Positions 1 through 6,078 of a DNA stretch of 7,542 nucleotides are shown piece after piece. The notes under the pieces were generated by a model that saw nothing but the letters and a program-made list of their open reading frames with translations, did not search any database and was not told the origin of the DNA. The DNA is from CAYXXZ01 sp050175615 (lineage in GTDB: Bacteria > Pseudomonadota > Gammaproteobacteria > Pseudomonadales > Porticoccaceae). The stretch is from NCBI GenBank assembly GCA_050175615.1, contig JBFXIU010000163.1:1-7542 (forward strand), given 5' to 3'. The first letter of the stretch is position 1, and every line of letters starts with the position of its first letter. The position numbers and the translations under genes were made by a program.

Positions 1-49
1 CCGTCGCCACCATACTCGAAAAAATACACTAAAAAGAACAGACACTTCT

Positions 50-871
50 ATGACTAAACCCGTAAATTTCGAGACCATTTTTTACCAGTCAGTTGCCGAT
101 GGCGTAGTACTTCTGACCCTGAATCGACCTAATTTCGGCAATGGCGTTGTGCCGCAAATGGCAAAAGATTTGGCGATGGCGTTGTCACAAATAGAAGACG
201 ACAACCGCAATCGGGTGTTAATTCTAACTGGCGCCGGCAAGCAGTTTTGCGCTGGCGCTGATCTGTATGCGTTCAAAGACTACCTAGAAAACGAACTTGC
301 AGAAACCGAGGAGCCTTTTAATGCGCGGTTATTGTTTCCTATTACCCAGAAGTTGGTTTCCTGCCGTTTGCCGGTGATTGCCGCTGTCAATGGCGGGGCG
401 ACCGCTGGCGGCTTTGACCTCGCCCTGGCTTGCGACCTGCGCCTGGCATCGACACGGGCAAAATTTGGTGAAACCTACATTAAATTAGGATTAAATCCGG
501 GTAATGGCGGTACCTATTTTTTGCCCAGATTAGTGGGTTCGGGGCTCGCAGCAGAGCTGGCATTAACCGGAGATCTCGTGGATGCACAGCGCGCTCTGGA
601 TATGGGTCTGGTAAACCGTATCGCTGAACCAGACGAGCTTATTCCCCAAGCTGTTGAATTGGCAGAACGAATTGCCCGCTATCCTCGCCTGGCGCTGGAA
701 GCGACAAAACAACAATTGCGTCAGAGTTGGCATATGGATCTCATCAGTTCCATGAATGCAAGCTTTTGGGGAGTTGCCACCATGACAAGAACGGGTGACC
801 TCAAAGAAGGAATTAATGCCGCCATCGAAAAGCGGACGCCTGTCTATAATCAAAAAGATAAAAAGTTGTGA
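50..871 (+). CDS. Crotonase-family protein (enoyl-CoA hydratase/isomerase-like)
   Basis: This 273-residue protein spans a full crotonase domain, the usual family length. Visible family marks are LNRP at 24-27, the first oxyanion-hole segment CAGADL at 67-72, the second oxyanion-hole segment NGGATAGGFDLALACD at 114-129, PGNGGT at 150-155, and the C-terminal GDLKEG...EKRTPVY segment at 249-266. The family acts on acyl-CoA thioesters in the cytoplasm, doing hydration, isomerisation, hydrolysis or C-C cleavage. By alignment from memory with rat mitochondrial hydratase, the two catalytic glutamates (Glu144, Glu164) correspond here to Asp123 and Tyr143, so simple hydratase activity is doubtful and the exact reaction is open. 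The ATG at 50 fits the domain start, although no strong Shine-Dalgarno precedes it and the frame stays open to the window edge. It lies 71 bases upstream of a CoA-transferase on the same strand, probably co-transcribed. Confidence 0.93.
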   Translation: MTKPVNFETIFYQSVADGVVLLTLNRPNFGNGVVPQMAKDLAMALSQIEDDNRNRVLILTGAGKQFCAGADLYAFKDYLENELAETEEPFNARLLFPITQKLVSCRLPVIAAVNGGATAGGFDLALACDLRLASTRAKFGETYIKLGLNPGNGGTYFLPRLVGSGLAAELALTGDLVDAQRALDMGLVNRIAEPDELIPQAVELAERIARYPRLALEATKQQLRQSWHMDLISSMNASFWGVATMTRTGDLKEGINAAIEKRTPVYNQKDKKL

Positions 872-942
872 CCAGCGATGTTCTGGTTATTGACGCACTT
901 ATTTTATCCACTTGTCCGGCCAATATTTGATAGACAGTCGCT

Positions 943-2082
943 ATGTTTTCCCAAACCTACAAAAATTTAAATATTATTGATTTGAGTACCAATATCGCCG
1001 GCCCCCTTGCGGCCATGACACTGGGTGATATGGGTGCGGACGTTATTAAAGTTGAGCGTGCGCCGGGCGGTGATGATACTCGCCAGCTGACACCAACCTG
1101 GGAAGGTGTTTCCACTGTGTATCTCTCGGTCAATCGCAATAAACGCAGCTTGCTCCTCGATTTTAAAAAATCGGAGGATATAAGGACGCTGAAAAAACTG
1201 ATTGCCAAGGCCGATGTGGTTATCGAAAGCTTTCCTCCAGGGCTTGGCGCTAAACTGGGCTTGTCTTTTGACGAATTAAAACTAATCAACGCAGACATTA
1301 TCCTCTGCTCCATATCTGCTTTTGGTGATGGCGAAATAGGCGCGAAGAAACCCGGTTATGACGCTCTGGTGCAGGCAGTTTCAGGAATGATGAGTTTTAC
1401 CGGGCACAAAGGACAGGAGCCGGTGCGGATTGCCCCTTCTGTTCTTGATATAAGCACAGGAATGTGGGCGGCAATGTCGATCATGGCTGCAGCCAAAAAC
1501 CGCGATAATGGCGAGGGCGCACAACATATACGCTCAGCATTGATAGATTCTGCATTTCTGCTGATGTGCCACCAAGTAGCCGGGTTTAAAGCCACCGGGA
1601 TTGACCCGGAAAAGCTCGGCTCAGGTGCGCCCAGTGCTGTTCCCTACAGGGTTTATTCTGCATCAGACGGCAGTTTTATGCTGGCAACAGCCAGTGATCC
1701 TCAGTTTGTCAGGCTTTGCAATGCTCTGGATATCAGCGAGCTTGCCACGGATCCCCGCTTTGAATCTATGAACAACAGAATTAAACACAGGGATCAGATC
1801 GATGGGGTTCTCGAGAATAAATTCAGCCAGCGCCCAGTTGTCCACTGGCTATCTTTTCTCGCTGAGCAAGGTTTGTCTGTGGGGCCTGTAAACTCGGTTT
1901 CGTCGGCGCTGGAAATGGATGTTATTAAAGAGCGTGGTCTTTTTCACAACCCGGAAGCCAATGGCTGGAACTCAGGGATGCCACTTATACGGTCACCCTT
2001 TGATCTTGATGGCAGCGGTTGGCACAGGCCGCCGCCGGCTCTCGGGGAGCATACAGAAGAAATATTGAAAGACTTGATATAA
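943..2082 (+). CDS. CaiB/BaiF-type (family III) CoA-transferase
   Basis: This 379-residue protein has the layout of family III CoA-transferases, which move CoA between acyl-CoA and a free carboxylate and work as interlocked dimers. The N-terminus carries IIDLSTNIAGPLAAMTLGDMG (from residue 11) and GADVIKVE (31-38), followed by NRNKRSLLLDF (64-74). KPGYDALVQAVSGMM (136-150) leads to SVLDISTG (166-173), where Asp169 matches the catalytic aspartate of formyl-CoA transferase. The C-terminal part has DPRFE (270-274) and the typical end PPALGEHTEEIL (364-375). The start is fixed because an in-frame TAG at 931-933 lies just upstream and no other start codon follows it before 943; no clear Shine-Dalgarno is visible. 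It probably supplies an activation route alternative to, or downstream of, the ATP-dependent ligase nearby. Donor and acceptor cannot be read from sequence; racemase-type members of the same superfamily are a less likely alternative. Confidence 0.94.
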   Translation: MFSQTYKNLNIIDLSTNIAGPLAAMTLGDMGADVIKVERAPGGDDTRQLTPTWEGVSTVYLSVNRNKRSLLLDFKKSEDIRTLKKLIAKADVVIESFPPGLGAKLGLSFDELKLINADIILCSISAFGDGEIGAKKPGYDALVQAVSGMMSFTGHKGQEPVRIAPSVLDISTGMWAAMSIMAAAKNRDNGEGAQHIRSALIDSAFLLMCHQVAGFKATGIDPEKLGSGAPSAVPYRVYSASDGSFMLATASDPQFVRLCNALDISELATDPRFESMNNRIKHRDQIDGVLENKFSQRPVVHWLSFLAEQGLSVGPVNSVSSALEMDVIKERGLFHNPEANGWNSGMPLIRSPFDLDGSGWHRPPPALGEHTEEILKDLI

Positions 2083-2086
2083 AGCT

Positions 2087-2124
2087 ATTATTAACCAGGC
2101 TTTGATTCATGTCGGTTTAATAAT
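2087..2124. terminator. Weak AT-rich hairpin between convergent genes
   Basis: The 93-base gap between the stops of the CoA-transferase and the reductase contains ATTATTAA-CC (2087-2096) and its near complement GG-T-TTAATAAT (2114-2124), with one bulged T. The stem is mostly A/T and the following sequence is only loosely T-rich, so it could act as a bidirectional terminator but is a poor canonical one. The rest of the gap shows nothing else recognisable. Confidence 0.3.
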
Positions 2125-2175
2125 TTATTGTTTGAAAATCTACAAAACTATTTTTCATATCGCTTAGGATGATTT

Positions 2176-3522
2176 TTATTGTCTTAGTTGCAATGCTTCC
2201 AGACATTCGATTGCTGTTATAAATTTTTCCCGCACCTTGCTCCTTTCTTTGCCGCGCTCTTGCTCCATAGTGTCGAGTTGTTGCCATTGCTGAAAACTTA
2301 TTGGTGAATTCTTTAGTAAATTTTTAATCCCAGAAAAACAGAGTTTTTCATCAAGGTCTTGGTTCGCTAAATCCGCCAGCAGGGTGGCGACAGTTTCCTG
2401 TGCACAGGGTTTGTTTGTTCCTATAATTCCTGTGGGGCCGCGTTTGATCCATCCCGCAGTGTAGAGGTTATTGTCACCGATAACTTTGCCGAAAGTGTTT
2501 GGATAAGTGGATTTTTGCTGGTCAAAATCGATTCCTGGAATACTGTGGCCTCGATAGCCAATACTGAAAAATACCGCGCCACAAGGCAGTATTTCACTGT
2601 CATCGCTTTGCGTTGCCTGCTGTTGGTAAGGGGCTCCGGAAAGCACATTTTTTGCCAGCCTAATAGCGATAACATGGTCATTGCCTATCACTTCTAGAGG
2701 GTTTTTGAGGAAGTGGAAAATCAGTTTCTTTTGTGCGCCTTTTGGTTTTTTATCGGCATAAGCGCATAAAAGCTCAATATTTTTTGCCGCAATAAAGTTT
2801 TTCTTGTCGGCGATTTCCTCGGCGCTTGCCGGATTCAATTTCATATCCTCTTGGTTGACGATGACATCAACGCCATCTATTTCTCCCAATTCACGCAATT
2901 CCTGGTTAGTAAACTTGGCTTGTGCCGGGCCGCGGCGGCCAATAACATGAATTTCCTCGATATGACTTGTGCTGAGAATTTCGATCGCTTGGGATGTAAT
3001 ATCACTGGCCGCGAGCTCAGGCACTGGCTTGGCGAGAATCCGGGCTACATCAATGGAAACATTGCCATGACCTATAATGGCGATAGCTTTGCATGACAGG
3101 TCTACAGCCAGGTTTTGAAAATCCGGGTGGCCGTTATACCAGCCGACAAATTCTGTGGCGGTATAACATCCCTTGAAATTTTCTCCGGGGATTCCCGGTT
3201 TTCTGCCCAGGCTGGCGCCGTGGCAGAGAATCACTGCGTGGTAATTTTTCTGTAGATCTGCAATGGTTATATCTTTTCCTACTTCCACATTGCCGTAAAA
3301 ATTAAAGCCAGGTTTTTGAGCTGTTTTCTCAAACATTCGCGCAGAGAGTTTGAGTTTTTGATGATCTGGAGCGACGCCATAGCGTACCAGACCAAAGGGT
3401 ACGGCCAGTTTTTCAAACATATCCACGTCAATATTATGGTTAAGCAGTTCTTCTGCGGCATAGAAGCCACTCGGTCCCGAGCCGACAATGGCGACCTTTT
3501 TTTGCTTGTTATGATCAGTCAT
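2176..3522 (-). CDS. fprA: NADPH-ferredoxin reductase, FprA/adrenodoxin-reductase type
   Basis: This 448-residue flavoprotein passes electrons from NADPH through FAD to a ferredoxin in the cytoplasm. The FAD-binding Rossmann motif GSGPSG is at 14-19, followed by PFGLVRYGVAPDH at 42-54, a hallmark of the adrenodoxin reductase/FprA family. The NADP-binding part shows GHGNVSIDVARIL at 151-163 and IGRRGPAQAKFT at 194-205, whose Arg pair fits 2'-phosphate recognition and hence NADPH preference. The second FAD contact GWIKRGPTGIIGTNK is at 357-371. Length matches the family (about 450 residues), so it looks intact. Its start has only a weak AAGA-like ribosome site. It is the last gene of the ligase operon, 59 bases after the ferredoxin, which is its likely partner. 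The symbol follows the mycobacterial FprA family name, not the unrelated short Fpr of enterobacteria. Confidence 0.93.
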   Translation of the reverse strand: MTDHNKQKKVAIVGSGPSGFYAAEELLNHNIDVDMFEKLAVPFGLVRYGVAPDHQKLKLSARMFEKTAQKPGFNFYGNVEVGKDITIADLQKNYHAVILCHGASLGRKPGIPGENFKGCYTATEFVGWYNGHPDFQNLAVDLSCKAIAIIGHGNVSIDVARILAKPVPELAASDITSQAIEILSTSHIEEIHVIGRRGPAQAKFTNQELRELGEIDGVDVIVNQEDMKLNPASAEEIADKKNFIAAKNIELLCAYADKKPKGAQKKLIFHFLKNPLEVIGNDHVIAIRLAKNVLSGAPYQQQATQSDDSEILPCGAVFFSIGYRGHSIPGIDFDQQKSTYPNTFGKVIGDNNLYTAGWIKRGPTGIIGTNKPCAQETVATLLADLANQDLDEKLCFSGIKNLLKNSPISFQQWQQLDTMEQERGKERSKVREKFITAIECLEALQLRQ

Positions 3523-3581
3523 AGAAATCTTGTTCTCTCTTTTTTATGGGCTGTCACGGCTGAAAATGCAATCTTTAATTT

Positions 3582-3887
3582 TTACAGGCCTAAGGATTGT
3601 CTTTTTTCTTCCGCCGTGGGTAGCGGTTCCTGCTTGCTGTTAATAACCGGCAGTGTTGGCGCCCTCTGGGCATTAATTGCAACCCATTCCATCAGCTCTT
3701 CTTCCATATCGTATATTGACTTGATGGCCTGAACCGGACATGCGGGTACGCAGGCGGAACAGTCAATACATTCATTGGGGTCTATGTAAAGCATATCGTC
3801 GTCGCCGTGAAAACAATCGACCGGACAGGTGGCCACACAGTCGGTAAAGCGGCAGCGTTGGCAATTGCCTGTTACAACATGGGTCAT
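3582..3887 (-). CDS. fdxA: Seven-iron ferredoxin ([3Fe-4S][4Fe-4S])
   Basis: This 101-residue ferredoxin closely follows the pattern of Azotobacter vinelandii ferredoxin I. Cysteines fall at 9, 12, 17, 21, 25, 40, 43, 46 and 50. By analogy Cys9, Cys17 and Cys50 hold a [3Fe-4S] cluster, Cys21, Cys40, Cys43 and Cys46 hold a [4Fe-4S] cluster, and Cys12 and Cys25 are free. Family blocks CVATCPVDCF (17-26) and ECIDCSACVPACP (39-51) are clear, as is the typical tail after the clusters with PLPTAEE. It is a soluble one-electron carrier. It lies 14 bases after the ABM-domain gene and 59 bases before a matching NADPH-ferredoxin reductase, so the two probably form a dedicated redox pair. The start at 3887 is backed by a strong GGAGG six bases upstream. 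The final electron acceptor is not in this window. Confidence 0.95.
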   Translation of the reverse strand: MTHVVTGNCQRCRFTDCVATCPVDCFHGDDDMLYIDPNECIDCSACVPACPVQAIKSIYDMEEELMEWVAINAQRAPTLPVINSKQEPLPTAEEKRQSLGL

Positions 3888-3893
3888 TAATTA

Positions 3894-3898
3894 CCTCC
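3894..3898 (-). promoter_or_regulatory. Strong Shine-Dalgarno of the ferredoxin gene
   Basis: The minus strand reads GGAGG followed by TAATTA and then the ATG at 3887. It is the best ribosome-binding site in the window and suggests the ferredoxin is translated well relative to its operon neighbours. Confidence 0.8.
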
Positions 3899-3901
3899 AA
3901 A

Positions 3902-4186
3902 TCAAAATTCTGAAAAGTGTTGCATTGCCGGTTTATCGGCAAAATAGCTGCCAACCAGTTTTCCAAATTCGCCAAATCCTGGGGTTTTTGTGAATTCTGT
4001 ATGATCATTTACTGATTGCCATTGAATCAATAAAAGAAAAGTGTCAGGGCTCTCAATGCCCCTATGAATTTTTACATCGATGACGCCAGTTGCTGCTGAG
4101 AGGATGCGTTTTCCTTCGGCCATTGCCGCCATAAATTCCTGAGTATTTTCTGGTGTAATGTTGATAAGTACATGTTCTGTAACCAT
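3902..4186 (-). CDS. Small ABM-domain (antibiotic biosynthesis monooxygenase-like) protein
   Basis: This 94-residue protein resembles the dimeric alpha-beta-barrel ABM family. It has an N-terminal strand VTEHVLINITP, a helix with EFMAAMAEGKRIL (17-29), a second strand GVIDVKIHRG, and the family-typical LLLIQWQSVNDHTEF (51-65) with Trp56 and His62, ending in a helix and HFSEF. Members include quinone-forming monooxygenases, haem-degrading enzymes and many small proteins of unknown role, so function is not assigned. The start at 4186 is preferred over an in-frame ATG at 4225 because AGGA (4194-4197) sits seven bases upstream and the N-terminal strand begins there; the longer form would overlap the ligase by 35 bases. 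The gene starts four bases after the ligase stop, which points to translational coupling. No metal or flavin site is evident. Confidence 0.85.
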   Translation of the reverse strand: MVTEHVLINITPENTQEFMAAMAEGKRILSAATGVIDVKIHRGIESPDTFLLLIQWQSVNDHTEFTKTPGFGEFGKLVGSYFADKPAMQHFSEF

Positions 4187-4190
4187 GAGA

Positions 4191-5945
4191 TCATCCTGTT
4201 TTTTGCAGTAGGTTATTTTTTTCAATTAATTCCACCAGTTTGAATTTCTGTGGCCGCCCGGTGGCTGTGGTGGGAATATCGCCTTCTTTCATGAAAAGAT
4301 AATATTTGGGTACTTTAAATTTTGCCAGATGCTCGGCACAGTACTGTTTTACCGCCTCGGCATCTGGGGGTGTTGTTGCCGAGCTGATGATACAGGCGCA
4401 GCCTACTTCCCCCATTTTTGGGTCGGGGAGACCGACGACAACAGCCTGCTTTATCTGTGGATGTTTGTTGAGAGTGTGTTCAATTTCCGTTGGCATCACC
4501 ATCTCTCCACCGCACCTGTAAGTTTCCTTGATGCGGCCGGTAAGTTTCAGGTAGCCCTCAGCGCTGATGGTGCCGACATCGCCAGTGTGCAGCCAGCCCT
4601 TTGAGTCTATGGCCGCGCTGGTTTCTTCGGGTTTTTTATAATAGCCTTTGGTGACGATGAGTCCTTTAACCACCAATTCTCCCGGTTGTCCATAAGGCAA
4701 TGTTTTGCCGGTTGCGGGATCTATTGCTTTATAGATGGCGAGAACACCGTCGAGATTGGGATCGCCTGCCGCGCCGGCATTTTTCAGCTTGCCATTGGTG
4801 GTGAGGAGAAAGTTGTCGTTTCCTTCGGGAAAGGTACAGGTTGTTGATGCGGTGGTTTCCGACATGCCGTAGGCGGTGATGATTTCCCGTGCGCCAAGAA
4901 TATCCCGTATTTCCTGCCATATTCCCGGCGGTGAGTGGCCGCCGGAATTAAACATGATCACCAGACTGGAGCCGTCGAAGCCTCTGGTTTTGGCAATTTC
5001 CAGCAGTTTTTGCGTCATCATCGGCACGGCAATAATTTCTGTGGCTCGGTGTTTCTCCGCGTCATCGAGCATTTTTTCCGGCTCAAAACAGAGGTGAGGA
5101 ATAATAGCGCCGCCGACAAACGTGCTGGCGACCATACATTCGACATAACCAAACACATGGTACATGGGCAGCGAAAACAGAATGCGCCAGTCTTCCTGAA
5201 AAGCGCTTGTGTACGCTGAAGCGTAGGCGGCACGAAGAATCATATCGTGTTCGAGCATCACGCCTTTAGGTGTACCTGTGGTGCCCGAGGTATAAATAAT
5301 ATCGGAATTGCTGTGGGCGAAGTCGAGTTTTTCGATGGCTGCCAGGTTTTGAAAATCGCTTTCTTCTCCCAGTTTTTCCAGAGCCTTGAGCTCGAAAAAA
5401 TCCCTGTTTTTCTTTCCAGTGGGAAATACGACGATATGCTCTATTTGGGCGAATTTTTTGCCGGGCAGATTTTTCTGCCATTCAGGCATCAATATATCCA
5501 GATCGTCAAGGTAGTTGCGATCGCCAAACTGATCCATGGTAATCAGCATGCGGGCGTCGGACTGTTGAAAAATATAAGCCAGCTCCTGCCGTTTCAGCAG
5601 GTAATTGATGGGCACCGCCACAGCGCCGATCCGGGCGATGGCAAATTTTAACGCGACATATTCAGGGTAGTTGGCCATGATGAGGGCGATGTGATCGCCG
5701 GGTCTGATACCGAGATGCAACAACCCTGCGGCCAGGCGTCTGGATGTATCCCTGACCTTGTTGTAGCTATAGGTGTTGGCTTCATTAATGATAAAAGGTT
5801 TGTCGCCATAACGTTCGCACATGGCGTCGAGATGCTGCGCTAGCGTACGCGCCTGCCAGTGTGAAAACTGCCCGTCCAGATTGCGGCGTCTGGTCGCCGG
5901 ATCGGGAATTGAATTCCCGGTTATTGGGTGTGGAGTCGCGGCCAT
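4191..5945 (-). CDS. AMP-forming acyl-CoA synthetase (ligase)
   Basis: This 584-residue enzyme belongs to the ANL adenylating superfamily: it activates a carboxylic acid with ATP to an acyl-adenylate, then forms the CoA thioester. Motifs appear in order: P-loop YTSGTTGTPKG at 218-228, YGMSETT at 359-365, WLHTGD at 451-456 with the ribose-binding Asp456, the hinge region GRIKETYRCGGEMVMPTEIE at 470-489, and the A10 region PTTATGRPQKFKL at 558-570. In A10 the residue right after Gly is Arg564, where the catalytic Lys is usual. The ATG at 5945 is preferred over one at 5975: AGAGA lies just upstream of it, MAATPHP is a more plausible N-terminus, and the predicted transcription start falls near 5976. 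Substrate is unclear; medium or cyclic acids, or carnitine-like acids, are possible. It heads the operon with the ABM protein, ferredoxin and reductase. Confidence 0.94.
   Translation of the reverse strand: MAATPHPITGNSIPDPATRRRNLDGQFSHWQARTLAQHLDAMCERYGDKPFIINEANTYSYNKVRDTSRRLAAGLLHLGIRPGDHIALIMANYPEYVALKFAIARIGAVAVPINYLLKRQELAYIFQQSDARMLITMDQFGDRNYLDDLDILMPEWQKNLPGKKFAQIEHIVVFPTGKKNRDFFELKALEKLGEESDFQNLAAIEKLDFAHSNSDIIYTSGTTGTPKGVMLEHDMILRAAYASAYTSAFQEDWRILFSLPMYHVFGYVECMVASTFVGGAIIPHLCFEPEKMLDDAEKHRATEIIAVPMMTQKLLEIAKTRGFDGSSLVIMFNSGGHSPPGIWQEIRDILGAREIITAYGMSETTASTTCTFPEGNDNFLLTTNGKLKNAGAAGDPNLDGVLAIYKAIDPATGKTLPYGQPGELVVKGLIVTKGYYKKPEETSAAIDSKGWLHTGDVGTISAEGYLKLTGRIKETYRCGGEMVMPTEIEHTLNKHPQIKQAVVVGLPDPKMGEVGCACIISSATTPPDAEAVKQYCAEHLAKFKVPKYYLFMKEGDIPTTATGRPQKFKLVELIEKNNLLQKTG
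4194..4197 (-). promoter_or_regulatory. Shine-Dalgarno deciding the ABM-protein start
   Basis: The minus strand reads CAGGATGATCTC then ATG at 4186. AGGA lies seven bases from that ATG and directly abuts the TGA of the ligase at 4193-4191, so a ribosome finishing the ligase can restart at once. Confidence 0.6.
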
Positions 5946-5958
5946 ATTATTCTCTATG

Positions 5959-5985
5959 TTGACAAAAACAAACATTTGTTATAGT
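5959..5985 (+). promoter_or_regulatory. Predicted sigma-70 promoter of the acyl-CoA dehydrogenase gene
   Basis: The plus strand has a perfect -35 TTGACA (5959-5964) and TATAGT (5980-5985; five of six matches), but the spacer is only 15 bases, shorter than the ideal 17. Transcription would start near 5992, giving a leader of about 87 bases. The short spacer may make this promoter weak or activator-dependent. Confidence 0.5.
5967..5980. promoter_or_regulatory. Palindromic operator candidate AACAAACATTTGTT
   Basis: AACAAA and TTTGTT form a perfect six-base inverted repeat around CA. It fills most of the spacer of the rightward promoter and covers the predicted start of the leftward transcript, so a bound dimeric regulator could block both. 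The type of regulator (for example TetR or GntR/FadR family, common in acyl-CoA pathways) cannot be told from the site, and no regulator gene lies in the window. Confidence 0.5.
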
Positions 5986-6011
5986 TTAATTAGGGCTTGC
6001 AATCATGTCAA
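5983..6011 (-). promoter_or_regulatory. Predicted sigma-70 promoter of the ligase-ferredoxin operon
   Basis: On the minus strand a perfect -35 TTGACA (6011-6006) is followed by a 17-base spacer and TAAACT (5988-5983; four of six matches to TATAAT). Transcription would begin near 5976, leaving about 30 untranslated bases before the ATG at 5945. Confidence 0.6.
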
Positions 6012-6078
6012 TAAACATCATCATCGTTGCCGATCTGGATTGCGATTTTTTTCAAAAATAAGAGGTTTTAGAGGCACT

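Noticed and set aside
1..32. Possible tail of an upstream gene reading VATILEKIH and stopping at TAA 30-32
   Set aside because: Nine codons are too few to support a gene, and two other frames are also open here, including the one continuing into the crotonase.
871..887. Hairpin ACCAG/CTGGT just after the crotonase stop
   Set aside because: The five-base stem has no following T-run, so it is not a credible terminator and read-through into the CoA-transferase is expected.
890..895. TTGACG as a -35 box for the CoA-transferase
   Set aside because: No -10-like sequence occurs at a workable distance, so a separate promoter is not supported.
5946..5975. Longer ligase start at 5975 adding MFVFVNIENN
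   Set aside because: No ribosome site precedes it, it falls on the predicted transcription start, and the added residues do not look like a family N-terminus.
5821..6078. In-frame upstream extension of the acyl-CoA dehydrogenase
   Set aside because: It lies antisense to the ligase start and through the divergent promoter region; the family start and the GAGG ribosome site both point to 6079.
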